64,000 bases of DNA from Lysobacter sp. M2-1 (GTDB lineage Bacteria; Pseudomonadota; Gammaproteobacteria; Xanthomonadales; Xanthomonadaceae). The notes beneath the pieces are model-generated. The model was not told the DNA's origin, searched no databases, and saw nothing but the letters and a program-made list of their open reading frames with translations. Below are positions 18,684-29,000 of this stretch, piece by piece; the stretch's first letter is position 1, and every line of letters begins with the position of its first letter. The DNA is taken from the NCBI RefSeq assembly GCF_022662495.1, contig NZ_JAKPBU010000011.1:124001-188000 (forward strand). The letters run 5' to 3'. A program made the translations under genes and the position numbers.

Positions 18684-20021
18684 ATGCCAGGCACACGGCC
18701 GCCCCGCCCTTCCACGACTGACGGCCTCGACATCGCCGCGCCGGAGGCGCCGGTGCTCGTGGGATTCAGCGGCGGCTTGGACTCGACCGTGCTGCTGCAC
18801 CTGCTGGCGGCCTCCGCACAGGTGCGCGCGACAGGCCTGCGCGCGGTCCACGTGCATCACGGCCTGCATCGCGAGGCGGATGCCTGGGCGGCACACGTGC
18901 GCGAGGTGTGCACAACCTTCGATGTGCCGCTCTCGGTGATCGGGGTCGAGGTTCGACGCGATAGCGGCCATGGCCTGGAAGGCGCCGCGCGCGTGGCCAG
19001 GCTCGCGGCCTTCGCCAGGGAGCTGCAGCCGGGCGAAGTGCTTGCGCTCGCGCATCATCGCGACGACCAGGCCGAAACCTTCCTGCTGCGTGCGCTGCGC
19101 GCGTCCGGGCCGGATGGTCTGGCCGCGATGCGGCCGTGGCGGCCCTTTGCGCAGGGCTGGTTGTGGCGGCCGTTGCTGGACATTCCGCGCGCTGCGCTGA
19201 GCGACCACGCGCACGCGCACGGTCTGCACTGGATCGAAGACGACTCCAACGCCGATACGAGCCTCGATCGCAATTTCCTGCGCCAGCGCGTGCTGCCGGC
19301 GCTGCGCGAACGCTGGCCGCAGGCCGATGCGGCGTTCGCACGTGTTGCGTCCCTGCAGGCCGCATCGGTCGAACTGCTCGAAGCCGAAGACGCGCGCGCA
19401 CTCGCCACCGCGCGGACAGCCGATCCCCACGCGCTGCAGCTGGCGCCGCTGCTCGCGCTGCCACCGGCCCGCCGCGCCCGCGTGCTGCGCCGCTGGATCG
19501 CGATCCTGGAGTTGCCGCCGCTGCCCGGCGAAGGCATCGCCCGGATCGAGTCCGAACTTCTCCCCGCCGCTGCCGACACCGAAGCCGAATTCGCCTGGGC
19601 CGGCGCCGTCATCCACCGCTGGCGCGATCTGCTGTATGCCGACCACGAACGCGAGGCGCTGCCAGCGGATTGGTCGGTGACATGGTCCATGGACGCGCCA
19701 CTGGTCCTGCCTACCGGCGATCGGCTGGAACTGGACGTGGCCTGTACATTCGACACCGACGTCCACCTGCATGCACGCGTCGGCGGCGAGCGCATCGTCC
19801 TGCCAGGCCGCACCCATTCGCACGCGCTCAAGCATGTGCTGCAGGAGCTCGGCGTGCCGCCGTGGGAGCGCAAGCGGTTGCCGCTGCTGTCGGATGCGGC
19901 GGGCAATCTGCTCGCGGCCGGAGATCTGCTGTATTCGGCCGCGTTCGACAGCTGGCTGCGCGAGCGCGGTGCGCGCCTGGTGTGGTCACCGGCGGCGGAG
20001 AATCCAGCGCGGGATTCCTGA
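18684..20021 (+). CDS. tilS: tRNA(Ile)-lysidine synthase
   Basis: 445 residues, in the E. coli-like three-domain size class. Uses ATP to put lysidine at C34 of the tRNA-Ile that reads AUA. The PP-loop ATP pyrophosphatase motif SGGLDST is at 29-35; HHGLHREADAW and AHHRDDQAETFLLR follow, and LRNFLRQ-like NFLRQRVLPAL leads to the C-terminal tRNA-binding domains. The N-terminal 20 residues are Pro/Thr-rich and could be an over-extended start, but no better start is visible. Confidence 0.94.
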   Translation: MPGTRPPRPSTTDGLDIAAPEAPVLVGFSGGLDSTVLLHLLAASAQVRATGLRAVHVHHGLHREADAWAAHVREVCTTFDVPLSVIGVEVRRDSGHGLEGAARVARLAAFARELQPGEVLALAHHRDDQAETFLLRALRASGPDGLAAMRPWRPFAQGWLWRPLLDIPRAALSDHAHAHGLHWIEDDSNADTSLDRNFLRQRVLPALRERWPQADAAFARVASLQAASVELLEAEDARALATARTADPHALQLAPLLALPPARRARVLRRWIAILELPPLPGEGIARIESELLPAAADTEAEFAWAGAVIHRWRDLLYADHEREALPADWSVTWSMDAPLVLPTGDRLELDVACTFDTDVHLHARVGGERIVLPGRTHSHALKHVLQELGVPPWERKRLPLLSDAAGNLLAAGDLLYSAAFDSWLRERGARLVWSPAAENPARDS

Positions 20022-20098
20022 GCACCTGATGGAACTGCCTAACAGGAATGCGGCGCACCCGCATGCCGATAGCCCTGCCGATGGACCTGTGGCTGCAG

Positions 20099-20104
20099 TA
20101 AACT
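20099..20104 (+). promoter_or_regulatory. -10-like hexamer TAAACT before xseB
   Basis: TAAACT ends seven bases before the xseB ATG (20112) within a 90-base gap after tilS. Leaderless-type spacing, no ribosome site. Confidence 0.4.
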
Positions 20105-20111
20105 CCGCGCC

Positions 20112-20375
20112 ATGCCGCGCAAGCCGGAAAACGAAGCCTCTCCCGTCGCCAATTTCGAGGCTTCGCTCGAGGCGCTCGAAACGCTGGTGGAGCAGATGGA
20201 GCGCGGCGAAATGAGCCTGGAGGAGTCGCTGGCGGCCTACGAGCGCGGCGTCGGCCTGTACCGGCACTGCCAGGCGGCTCTGGAGCAAGCGGAGCTACGG
20301 GTCAAGCTGCTCAGCGATCCCGCCGACCCGGCCACCGCAGAACCCTTCCAGCCCGGCAACGCGCCGGATGCGTGA
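20112..20375 (+). CDS. xseB: Exodeoxyribonuclease VII small subunit
   Basis: 87 residues. XseB binds the large subunit XseA to make the single-strand exonuclease VII. The family core [26 protein letters not shown] followed by [13 protein letters not shown] is complete. Its end overlaps the ispA start by eight bases, the usual xseB-ispA arrangement. xseA is not in the window, and dxs, which often follows ispA, is not here either. Confidence 0.96.
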   Translation: MPRKPENEASPVANFEASLEALETLVEQMERGEMSLEESLAAYERGVGLYRHCQAALEQAELRVKLLSDPADPATAEPFQPGNAPDA

Positions 20376-21339
20376 GTCGCCAGCGCTGGACGCGCTGTTC
20401 GCCCGATGGCGGCAGCGGGTCGACGACGCCATCGCCGCGGCCCTGCCCGACCCCGAGACCGAGCCCCGCCGCCTGCACGCGGCCTTGCGCCATGCGGCGC
20501 TGCTCGGCGGCAAGCGGATGCGCCCGCTGCTGGTGTACGCCACCGGCGCCGCGCTCGGTACGGACCTGGAGCGGCTGGATCCTGCCGCCACCGCGGTCGA
20601 ACTGATCCACGCCTATTCGCTGGTGCACGACGACCTTCCCGCCATGGACGACGACGCCCTGCGCCGCGGCCAGCCCACGGTGCATGTGGCCTTCGGCGAG
20701 GCGACCGCGATTCTCGCTGGCGACGCGCTGCAAAGCCTCGCCTTCGAACAACTGGCGCGGGCCGCGCTGCCGGCCGAAACCAGCCTCGCCATGCTCGCGG
20801 AACTGGCGAACGCCGCGGGCGCCGCCGGCATGTGCGGCGGTCAGGCCCTGGACATCGACGCGACCGCGCCGCGGCCGCACCCGCCTGCAAATTCGTCAGC
20901 CGCGCCGCAGCGCGCCGACGAAACCCGCTTGCATGAGCCGTTTTCTTTCCCCACCGTGACGCTCGAATCCCTCGAGCGCCTGCACGCGATGAAGACCGGC
21001 GCGCTGTTGCGCGCGTCGGTGCGGCTCGGCGCGATCGCGGCGCAGGCCGATGCGCCGGTGCGCGCACGCCTGGACGCCTATGCCGAAGCGCTGGGACTGG
21101 CCTTCCAGATACGCGACGATCTGCTCGACGTGGAAGGCGACAGCGCCACGCTCGGCAAGACCGCGGGCAAGGACGCCGCGCAGGCGAAGACCACGTTCCC
21201 GTCGTTGATCGGAGCCGAGGGCTCGCGCGAGACATTGCGCAGGCTTTCAGCGCAAATGGAAGCAGCGCTGGCCGACCTCGACGACAACGCAGCCGCGCTG
21301 CGTGCGCTCGCACGTCTGGTCGTCGAGCGCGATCGCTGA
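20368..21339 (+). CDS. ispA: Farnesyl diphosphate synthase (polyprenyl synthase)
   Basis: 323 residues, about 25-30 longer than E. coli IspA. Condenses IPP with DMAPP and GPP to make FPP, the primer used by UppS. The first Asp-rich motif is DDLPAMDDD (in [16 protein letters not shown]), the second is [19 protein letters not shown] and [10 protein letters not shown] are also present. The extra length is an insertion at about residues 171-198, between the GGQALDID helix and [13 protein letters not shown]. It is Pro/Ser/Ala-rich and is encoded by a palindromic DNA segment (20886-20933). All catalytic motifs are intact, so the enzyme should be active. Confidence 0.94.
   Translation: MRESPALDALFARWRQRVDDAIAAALPDPETEPRRLHAALRHAALLGGKRMRPLLVYATGAALGTDLERLDPAATAVELIHAYSLVHDDLPAMDDDALRRGQPTVHVAFGEATAILAGDALQSLAFEQLARAALPAETSLAMLAELANAAGAAGMCGGQALDIDATAPRPHPPANSSAAPQRADETRLHEPFSFPTVTLESLERLHAMKTGALLRASVRLGAIAAQADAPVRARLDAYAEALGLAFQIRDDLLDVEGDSATLGKTAGKDAAQAKTTFPSLIGAEGSRETLRRLSAQMEAALADLDDNAAALRALARLVVERDR
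20886..20933. repeat. Palindromic insertion inside ispA
   Basis: Outer arms TGCAA (20886) and TTGCA (20929) and inner arms TTCGTC (20892) and GACGAA (20917) with GCGC pairs around the centre give an imperfect inverted repeat in frame with ispA. It falls exactly at the extra segment not found in IspA of E. coli type. Confidence 0.6.
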
Positions 21340-21350
21340 CCGACGACATC

Positions 21351-21375
21351 GCGGGGCGGCTTCGCGCCGCCCCGC
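21351..21375. terminator. Hairpin between convergent ispA and DUF4870 gene
   Basis: Perfect 10-bp stem GCGGGGCGGC / GCCGCCCCGC with loop TTCGC in the 44-base gap. No clear T-run on either strand, but position between two gene ends supports a bidirectional terminator. Confidence 0.6.
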
Positions 21376-21383
21376 GTAGCGGT

Positions 21384-21797
21384 TCATTTGAACAGGCGGA
21401 TCGTCAGCGGATAGCGGTACATGTGGCCGTCGTAGGCCTTGAACGTGGCGATCAGGCTGCACACCAGCCACATCAGGCCGAGCACGATCCACACCGGCAG
21501 CGCCACGATGATGCCGATGCCGAGGGTGAAGATCACCAGCACCACGGCGATCGCCGCGTAGATGAACATGCTGACGTTGAAGTTCAGCGCTTCGCGGGCA
21601 TGTTCCGCGGCGAAGGCGGACTTGTCGCGCACGACCATCCACACCACGAACGCGGCCACCGCGCCCGCGATGCCCGCGGCCCAGCTGGTCAGCAGCGCGA
21701 GCGCCAGGGCCCCGGCATGCGCCCCGGCCGCCCACTGGCGATCGCTCTGGGTCGGGGACGTGGTCTGACCCGTGCTCGGTTGGACAGTGTTTTCCAT
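21384..21797 (-). CDS. DUF4870 family membrane protein (copy 1)
   Basis: 137 residues with a hydrophilic N-terminus (to 22), then about three to four hydrophobic helices. The family hallmark AREALNFNVSMFIYAAIA and the C-terminal KAYDGHMYRYPLTIRLFK are clear. DUF4870 proteins are small bacterial membrane proteins of unknown role, distantly like Tic20. GGGAGGA lies upstream of the ATG. The downstream neighbour on the same strand (21911-22336) is a diverged paralogue, so this is an old tandem duplication. Confidence 0.88.
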   Translation of the reverse strand: MENTVQPSTGQTTSPTQSDRQWAAGAHAGALALALLTSWAAGIAGAVAAFVVWMVVRDKSAFAAEHAREALNFNVSMFIYAAIAVVLVIFTLGIGIIVALPVWIVLGLMWLVCSLIATFKAYDGHMYRYPLTIRLFK

Positions 21798-21910
21798 CGT
21801 CGACTCCTCCCGGAAGGATTCCGGTCGCTTAAACCAAATGCGGTCGCGGCGCCGGCGCTCAAGCCAACGTTCGACCTAGTTACAGCGTAACAACCGTTCG
21901 CGCACGCGGC

Positions 21911-22336
21911 TCACTTCACCAGGCGCAGCGCGAACGGGTAGCGATAGGCCACGCCATCGTTGGCCTTGACCGCCGCGATCACGATGAACACCAGCGCGGC
22001 CACCCCAAGGATCAGCATCAGCGGCGCGGTGACCACGAACCCGATGCCCAGGGTGCCGATGCCCAGCAGCACGAGTACCAGCAGCGCGAGCGCCACGGTG
22101 ATGTTGAAGTTCAGCGCTTCCTTGGCCTGGTCGGTCACGAACGGCATCGTGTCCTTCTTGATCTGCCAGATGATCAACGGCCCGAGCACGCAGCCGATGC
22201 CGCCGAGCGTGTTGCTGGTCAGCAGGCCCCCGGCGATCGCGGACAGGTGGGCGAACATCGCCCACTGGCGTTCCTGGGCATCGGGGGTCCCTTCGGGGGC
22301 GGGTGGCGGGGTGGTGGCATCGTCCCATTGGCTCAT
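21911..22336 (-). CDS. DUF4870 family membrane protein (copy 2)
   Basis: 141 residues, same plan as the gene at 21384-21797: N-terminal QERQWAMFAHLSAIAGG, hydrophobic helices, the motif AKEALNFNITVALALLVL and ending VKANDGVAYRYPFALRLVK. A GGGAG lies before the ATG. The two copies share the motif positions but are clearly diverged in sequence. Function unknown. Confidence 0.88.
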   Translation of the reverse strand: MSQWDDATTPPPAPEGTPDAQERQWAMFAHLSAIAGGLLTSNTLGGIGCVLGPLIIWQIKKDTMPFVTDQAKEALNFNITVALALLVLVLLGIGTLGIGFVVTAPLMLILGVAALVFIVIAAVKANDGVAYRYPFALRLVK

Positions 22337-22373
22337 CGCTGGCTCCCGTGGCGTGGCGTGATGCGACTCTACT

Positions 22374-23753
22374 TCATTGTGCGCCGGCGACGGTCATCCG
22401 CCCGACCAGGATGGACCCGGTGCGGATATGCGAGCGCGGGTCGACGTCGCTGCCGACCGCCTCGATCGCGGCGAACATCTGCCGCAGGTTGCCGGCGATG
22501 GTGATGCCGTCGACGGGGTGGACGATCGCACCGTTCTCCACCAGGAAGCCGGCCGCGCCACGCGAGTAGTCGCCGGTGACGTTGTTCACCCCCTGGCCCA
22601 TCAGCTCGGTGACCAGCAGCCCGCGGGACATGCCGGCCACCTGGGCGTCGCGCCCGGCGGCATTGGCACCGATCAGGAGGTTGTGCACGCCGCCGGCGTT
22701 CGCCGTCGTCGCCAGACCCAGTTTGCGTGCCGAATAGCTGCCCAGCACGTAGCGCTGCAGCACGCCGGCCTCGATCAGTGCGGTACGGGCGGTCGCGACG
22801 CCTTCGGAATCGAACGCCGCCGAGCGGAAGCCGCGCGCCAGGAACGGGTCCTCGACGATCGAGAACCAGTCCGGGAACAGCTGCTGCCCGGCCGCATCGA
22901 CCAGGAAGCTCGCACGCCGGTACAACGCCCCACCCGAGACCGCGCCCACCAGATGTCCGACCAGGGAGCGCGCCATCTCCGCCGAAAACAGCACCGGCAT
23001 CTCGGTCGTCGCCAGCTGCCGCGCGTCCAGGCGCGAAGCCGCGCGTTCGGCCGCCTGGCGTCCGATGGCCGCCGGCGTTTCCAGGTCCTCCGCGGCAAGT
23101 GCCGTGCTGTACCAGCCATCGCGCTGCATCGCCTCGCCGCGCCCGGCGATCAGCGCGCAGCCGATGGAATGGTGGGTGCCGCGTTCCTGGCCGACGAAAC
23201 CGTGCGAGTTGGCATAGACGCTGAGCGACTCGCCGGTGGACACCGAGGCGCCGTCGGAATTCTCGATCCGCGGGTCGGCGTCGCGCCCGGCGGCTTCGCA
23301 GGCCAGCGCCAAGTCGATGGCGCGATCGGCGTCGATCGACCACGGGTGCCAGCTGTCGAATTCGGGAAACCTGCCCTCCGCGGGCGGGCGCGCCATCAGC
23401 GCGGCGTCCGCCAGCCCCGCGGCGGGATCGTCCTCGGTGAACTTCGCGATCGCGCAGGCCTGGGCCACCGTCGCGACCAGGCTCTCCTCGCGCAGGTCCG
23501 CGGTGCTCGCGCTGCCCTTGCGCTGGCCAAAATACGCCGTGACCGAAATGCCGCGGTCGCGATTAGATTCGACCGTCTCCACGCCGCCCATGCGCACGTT
23601 GACGCTCAGGCCGCGCTGGTCGGAGCACGACACTTCCACCTGCGAAGCACCCTGGGCGCGTGCACGCTCAAGCAGCTGCGCGGCGATCCCCTCGAGCTGG
23701 CCGAGCCTGTCGCGGCTGTCGTCGTGGATGGCGGAATCGATGACTGCGTTCAA
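22374..23753 (-). CDS. pmbA: Metalloprotease regulator PmbA/TldE
   Basis: 459 residues. Partner of TldD; together they form the TldD/E protease involved in maturing modified peptides and in CcdA turnover. Family landmarks are VESNRDRGISVTAYFG, SVSTGESLSVYANSHGFVG and the C-terminal GVNNVTGDYSRGAAGFLVENG. As usual for TldE it lacks the HExxxH motif seen in TldD. The start codon is TTG at 23753; it is preceded by TAGGAT with six bases between, suggesting a leaderless mRNA. Separated from tldD by darP on the opposite strand. Confidence 0.95.
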   Translation of the reverse strand: MNAVIDSAIHDDSRDRLGQLEGIAAQLLERARAQGASQVEVSCSDQRGLSVNVRMGGVETVESNRDRGISVTAYFGQRKGSASTADLREESLVATVAQACAIAKFTEDDPAAGLADAALMARPPAEGRFPEFDSWHPWSIDADRAIDLALACEAAGRDADPRIENSDGASVSTGESLSVYANSHGFVGQERGTHHSIGCALIAGRGEAMQRDGWYSTALAAEDLETPAAIGRQAAERAASRLDARQLATTEMPVLFSAEMARSLVGHLVGAVSGGALYRRASFLVDAAGQQLFPDWFSIVEDPFLARGFRSAAFDSEGVATARTALIEAGVLQRYVLGSYSARKLGLATTANAGGVHNLLIGANAAGRDAQVAGMSRGLLVTELMGQGVNNVTGDYSRGAAGFLVENGAIVHPVDGITIAGNLRQMFAAIEAVGSDVDPRSHIRTGSILVGRMTVAGAQ

Positions 23754-23759
23754 TGGCTT

Positions 23760-23765
23760 ATCCTA
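23760..23765 (-). promoter_or_regulatory. -10-like hexamer TAGGAT before pmbA
   Basis: On the minus strand TAGGAT is followed by AAGCCA and then the TTG start of pmbA. The six-base gap fits a leaderless transcript and supports the TTG start. Confidence 0.4.
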
Positions 23766-23863
23766 GATTCGCAACAAGGCGGTGTGTGTACAGGTCTCGA
23801 GTGCGCTCGGACTGCACCTACCCGCCGGCAGGTGCCGGGGAGCCCCGGGACGATGGAGAGGCG

Positions 23864-24427
23864 ATGCGCGGACGCGACGACGACAGCGGCGAATACCTCG
23901 GCCCGAGCCGCAAGCAGCAGCGGCGCGATGCGCTGGACGTGCTCGCGCTGGTGAATCAGCTGGGCGAGCACAGCGCCAGCCAGCTGGAAAAGCTGCCGCT
24001 GCCCGAACACCTGCTGCCGCACTTCGCCGACCTCCGGCGCATCACCGCGCATGGCGCGCGCAAGCGCCAGGTGGCGTTCATCGCCAAGCGCATGCGCGGC
24101 GAAGACAACGAGGTCCTGGCTGCGATCCGCGACGCGATGGAAGCCGGCGGCGAGGCGGCGCGCCAGGAAACCGCCCTGCTGCACCGGGCCGAAACCTGGC
24201 GCGAGCACCTGCTGGCCGACGGCGATGCCGCGCTGTCCGCGCTGCTGGACGAGCATCCCGGCGCCGATCGCCAGCAACTGCGGCAACTGATCCGCAACGC
24301 GCTCGAAGAACGTGCGAAGAACAAGCCGCCGCGAGCGTTTCGCGAGCTGTTCCGCGAACTGCGGGAACTGCTGGGACACGAGAGACCGGAAACGGGAGAC
24401 GAGGCAAACGAAGCGTCCGAACGCTAG
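23864..24427 (+). CDS. darP: Ribosome biogenesis protein DarP (YjgA, DUF615)
   Basis: 187 residues, matching the family. DarP binds late 50S precursors and promotes peptidyl-transferase-centre maturation. The N-terminus EYLGPSRKQQRRDALDVLALV and the central LRRITAHGARKRQVAFIAKRMR are diagnostic. ATG 23864 is preceded by GGAGAGG, and is preferred over an in-frame ATG at 23753. The last 15 or so codons run through a repeat arm (24388-24399) whose partner lies past the stop. The position between pmbA and tldD is conserved in many proteobacteria. Confidence 0.93.
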   Translation: MRGRDDDSGEYLGPSRKQQRRDALDVLALVNQLGEHSASQLEKLPLPEHLLPHFADLRRITAHGARKRQVAFIAKRMRGEDNEVLAAIRDAMEAGGEAARQETALLHRAETWREHLLADGDAALSALLDEHPGADRQQLRQLIRNALEERAKNKPPRAFRELFRELRELLGHERPETGDEANEASER

Positions 24428-24456
24428 CGCTTTTCCGTCTCCCTTCTCCCGTTTCC
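24388..24456. repeat. Inverted repeat at darP/tldD gene ends
   Basis: GGAAACGGGAGA (24388-24399, inside the darP coding end) pairs exactly with TCTCCCGTTTCC (24445-24456, in the gap). The right side is a run of CCCGTCTCCC-like words (24435-24467), a simple repeat unlike the surrounding sequence. Located between convergent genes, it may end transcription on both strands. Confidence 0.65.
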
Positions 24457-24471
24457 CGTCTCCCGGTTTCA

Positions 24472-25914
24472 TCACGCCCGCGTCCCGCCCACGGTCAGCT
24501 GGTCGATCAGCAGGGAGGGCTGGCCCACGCCCACGGGCACGCTCTGTCCGTCCTTCCCGCACACGCCCACGCCATCGTCCAGCGCCATGTCGTGGCCGAT
24601 CATCTTTACCCGCTGCATGGTTTCGGGACCGTTGCCGATCAGGGTGGCGCCCTTGACCGGCGCGGTGACCTTGCCATCCTCGATCAGGTAGGCCTCGGTC
24701 GCGGAGAACACGTACTTGCCGCTGGTGATGTCGACCTGGCCGCCGCCGAAGTTCACCGCGTACAGGCCCTTCTTCACCGAACGGATCATCTCGTCCGGAT
24801 CGTGGGTTCCGGCGAGCATGTAGGTGTTGGTCATGCGCGGCATCACCAGGTGCGCGAACGATTCGCGCCGGCCGTTGCCCGTGGGCGCCATCCCCATCAG
24901 CCGTGCATTGAGCGTGTCCTGCATGTAGCCGGTGAGCACGCCGTCCTCGATCAGCGTGGTGCAGGACGTCGGCGTGCCTTCGTCGTCAATGTTGAGCGAG
25001 CCGCGGCGTCCATCGAGCGTGCCGTCGTCGACGATGGTGACGCCGGGCGAAGCGACCCGCTGGCCCATGCGCCCGGCATACGTGGAAGTGCCCTTGCGGT
25101 TGAAATCGCCTTCGAGTCCGTGTCCCACCGCCTCATGCAGCAGCACGCCTGGCCAGCCGCTGCCCAGCACCACCGGCATCACGCCTGCAGGTGCGTCGAT
25201 CGCCTCCAGGTTCACCAGCGCCTGACGCAGCGCCTCGCGCGCGAATTTTTCCGGACGGCCTTCACCGAGCAGCTCGGCGTAGGAATAGCGGCCGCCGTAG
25301 CCGGCATAGCCCGATTCGCGGCGGCCGTTGTGTTCCACGATCACCTGCACATTGAGCCGCACCAGCGGCCGCACGTCGCCGGCCAGCACGCCGTCGCTGC
25401 GCGCGACCAGCACGGTGTCGACGCCGCCCGTCAGCCCGACCACCACCTGCTGCACCCGCGGATCGAGCGCACGCAGCAGCTTGTCGACCCGGCGCAGGGC
25501 CTCGACCTTGGCCTCGTTGCCGAGCACATCGATCGGATCCTGGGCCGGATACAGGCTGCGTCCCGCGCCGGGCGCGAGAGTGCCTTGCGCGTGCGAGCGG
25601 CCGTCGCGCGAGATTGCGCGCGCCGACTGCGCGGCCGACAGCAGCGCCTCGGCGTTGATGTCGTCGGAATAGGCGAACCCGGTCTTCTCGCCGCTGATCG
25701 CGCGCACGCCGACGCCCTGCTCGATCGAATGCGCGCCTTCCTTGACGATGCCGTCCTCCACGGTCCAGCTCTCGCGCCGCGAGTGCTGGAAATACAGATC
25801 GCCGAAATCGATGCCCGGCCCGAGCAGGCTGCCGAAGGTGCGGTCGAGGCCTTGGGTGTCGAGGCCGGCCGGCAGCAGCAGGCGGGACTGGGCGATCTGG
25901 AGTGAGCTGGACAT
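24472..25914 (-). CDS. tldD: Metalloprotease TldD
   Basis: 480 residues. Catalytic subunit of the TldD/E protease. The zinc motif [11 protein letters not shown] (HExxxH) is present, with [20 protein letters not shown] and the C-terminal [19 protein letters not shown], the usual Cys-containing strand region. Begins [19 protein letters not shown] as in gammaproteobacterial TldD. Lies downstream of yhdP on the same strand (conserved pairing), with 111 bases between. Confidence 0.96.
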   Translation of the reverse strand: MSSSLQIAQSRLLLPAGLDTQGLDRTFGSLLGPGIDFGDLYFQHSRRESWTVEDGIVKEGAHSIEQGVGVRAISGEKTGFAYSDDINAEALLSAAQSARAISRDGRSHAQGTLAPGAGRSLYPAQDPIDVLGNEAKVEALRRVDKLLRALDPRVQQVVVGLTGGVDTVLVARSDGVLAGDVRPLVRLNVQVIVEHNGRRESGYAGYGGRYSYAELLGEGRPEKFAREALRQALVNLEAIDAPAGVMPVVLGSGWPGVLLHEAVGHGLEGDFNRKGTSTYAGRMGQRVASPGVTIVDDGTLDGRRGSLNIDDEGTPTSCTTLIEDGVLTGYMQDTLNARLMGMAPTGNGRRESFAHLVMPRMTNTYMLAGTHDPDEMIRSVKKGLYAVNFGGGQVDITSGKYVFSATEAYLIEDGKVTAPVKGATLIGNGPETMQRVKMIGHDMALDDGVGVCGKDGQSVPVGVGQPSLLIDQLTVGGTRA

Positions 25915-26025
25915 CAGGCTGGGCGTTCCCGTAATTGGAGGACCATCATCCCGACTGCAGGCATCGATTCGCGCTGCCGGCGACGGGATGGCAGGTTGAA
26001 GAGATTGCGACTAACGGCGACGCAA

Positions 26026-29000
26026 TCAACCGGGCGGTTCCTTGGTGACGGCTGCGGCGTCGCCCCGGCTGATGGTTTCGACCTTGGGATCTTTCCACGG
26101 CCCGGTCACGCGATAGGACTTGGCCGCCAGCTGGCCCAGGGGCTTGTTGAGCACCGCATTGGCCGCGGCACCGATTGCGGCGCCGACCGGCCCGCCCGCG
26201 ATCGCGCCAGCCACCGTCAGCAGGTTGCCGGCCCTGGGGAACACATCGATGGTCTGGTCGTAGGTCTGCGCCCGAAGATCGGCCGCGCCGCGGATCCGGA
26301 TCTCGGCGGCGGGCCCGTCGATGTTCAGATCGTTGCTGCGCGCATTGCCGCCGCCGAAGTGCACCTGTCCGCTGATCTTGTTGAACGCGAAGCCCTTGTC
26401 GAAAAAGTCGCGGAAGTCGAATGCCAGACGGCGCGGCAGCTGGGCGATGCTGAGCAGGCCCAGCACGCGGCCGGCTCCAGGTTCGACCTCGACCAGCTGG
26501 CCGTCGCGCAGGTCCAGGCGCATGTCGCCCGCCAGGTCGGCGAGGCGGAATGTCGCCGGACTGCCCGGCCATTGCGCCTGCAGCCGGACCTCGCCCTCGC
26601 CCTTGGCGATCTGCCGGAAACCGAATGCACCCAGCAGCGCGCCGAAGTTCTCGCTCTGCCAGCGCCCGTCCAGACGCGTCTGCATGCTGCCGGTGCGCCG
26701 CATCCAGTCGCCGCTGATGTCGATCGACTGCCCCTTGGCACGCGTTTGCAACTGGACGATGCGCATGCCCGCAGCGACCGGCTGGGTGCGCAGGCTGGCC
26801 GTGCCCAGGCGCGCGTCGCCGAAGCGCAGATCGTCGATCACGAGAATCAACGGCGGAACCTTGGACGGATCGGTGTCGTCCGCAGCCGGGGCGCGCTCAT
26901 TCGCAGCCGGGGCGCGCTCATTAGGCATAGGAGACGGCGTCGCAGCAGGAGCCGCACCGGTCACAGCCTTGCTCGCCGCGCGCCAGTGCAGGCGTTCGAA
27001 GCGGCCGGCAATCGCCTCGGCGGCGGACTGCGGCAGCATGAAGGCACCGCTGAGCGCACTCCCCTCCATACGCACCGCGGTGCCGCCGGTTGCCGGCGCG
27101 GCGCGCAGGCGGGTGTTGGGGAAGCTGGCGCCGATCAGCTGCAGACCTGCCACGGTCACATCGACCGAACGCAGGGGCACGCCCCCGCTCGTCGCTGCGG
27201 ATGACGCCGAAGGGGGCGACGCCCCTGCTGCTGCAGGACCGCCCCCACGCGTGAGCGCCGCCCAGTCGATCACATCCAGGCGATCACTGCGCCCGGTGGC
27301 GACCAGGCCCGAGGGTGGCGGCGCGGCGTCGACCCGACCGGCACCCAGCACGACCCGCACTCCGGTCTGTCCGCCACGGCTGCGCGCGCGCAGCGCCAGC
27401 CGGTTGCCGAACGCCACGGCGACTTCGCCCTCGCCCAGGGGCAGCGCCACGTCGACCGTGGTCGGAAGCGCAGTCGACGCGGGCTTGTCCAACGGCGCCG
27501 GCAGCGTCAGCGTGGTGCCGACCAGGTTCGAGCGCAGCTGCAGCCTGCTCGGCGCCGCCGGCGACGCGCCTGCCTTGGGCACGCCCATGGCGAGGGTCCA
27601 TGCCGACGTCCCGCTGATCCTGGGCCGCAACCAGCGCAGGTCAGGTGCACGATCGAGCAGATCCTCCGCGCTCAGCTGTGCGTCGAGTTCGGCTTCGAAA
27701 GCCTGGCGCTCATCGCGCACATACTCGCCGGCCCGCAGCGCCAGCCGGCCCGGCCGGCCTTGGTGCACGACCTCGAGCCCGTCGGCATCGAAGCCGCCCC
27801 GCCCGTAGCGCGCGCTGCCGCTCACGTCGGCGAACGCCAGGTCCCAGCGCTTCTCCGAGAGCCGGGCGCGCTGCAAGGCGACCGTGCCCTGCATCACCGA
27901 TGGCGGCGCGCCGCGATGCAGTGGCAGCTGAAGCCCGAACTCCACCCGCGCAGGGCCGGTCGCCTCGATGTTGGCGAGGGTTTCACCATGGGCCTTGCGC
28001 AGCGGGCTTTGTCGCAGCAGGTCGAGCAGCCGCGAGGCATCGGTCGCGGCGTTCGCATCCACCGTGAGCACCGCACGACCGAAATGCTCGATGCCGGCAT
28101 CGAAGCTGCCGATCGTTACCCCCGCGATCGATGCGCGTTGCCCGCGCACCCGGAACCCATCCGCGATGAAGTCGACTTCCGCGTCCATGCGTTCGGCCGC
28201 CGGCCATTCCGGCTGGAACTTCACGACCGCATTCCGAATGTGTGCCGAGGCATGGAACACGCCATTCGCCGGCTGGCCGTCGCGACTACGGAACGGCCAA
28301 TCGTCCAGATCGCCGGAGACCAGCGCCCGTCCGCCCTGCACGGTGCCACCGAGCAGCGCGGTATCGAGCCAGCGCACCGCGGCCGCCGGCATGCCGTGGC
28401 GCAACCAGAATCCCTTGGCGGCCACCACCGGCGCCGGGCCGACGTTGGCGGCCAGGTCCATCCGCGGACGGGTGCCGTCGCCCTGGAACCACAAGCCTCC
28501 GCGCAGGTCGACGCCGTAGTTGCGCCCGCGCACCGACAGGCTGGAGGTTTCCGCGCGCCATCCCGCCCCCTCGCGCCAGCCGACAATATTGCCGCGCAAC
28601 GACATGCGATGCGCGACGCCGAATCCACGCGGCCAGTCCACGGTCACCGCCGAAGCCGGATCGAAACGGAAGTCCAACGCGTCGGCGTCGCCCAGCAATT
28701 CCCCACCCAGCCCGCGCAACCCCGGAGCGCCTGCCACCGGCTGGAAGCCGGTGTCGGCCAGGCGGCCATTGACCTGGAGCGCGCCGCCACGCACGCCGAC
28801 GGCGCGAATGTCGGTGAGCGTGGCCTCCGGTCTTGCCGCCTGCAGCCATCCGCGCAGGCCAGGCGCAAGGCGGTCGCTCAACGCCGTCACCGCAATCAAC
28901 GGCGCAGCATCGATGCGCGCAGCCAGCAGCACATTCCTGCTGCCGCCTGCGATCGTGACGCGTTGCAGGCGCGGCGCACCCGCGCCATCGGCGAATTCCA

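Noticed and set aside
23753-23863. Longer N-terminus for darP
   Set aside because: The upstream part overlaps the pmbA start and promoter and has no family match; ATG 23864 has GGAGAGG.
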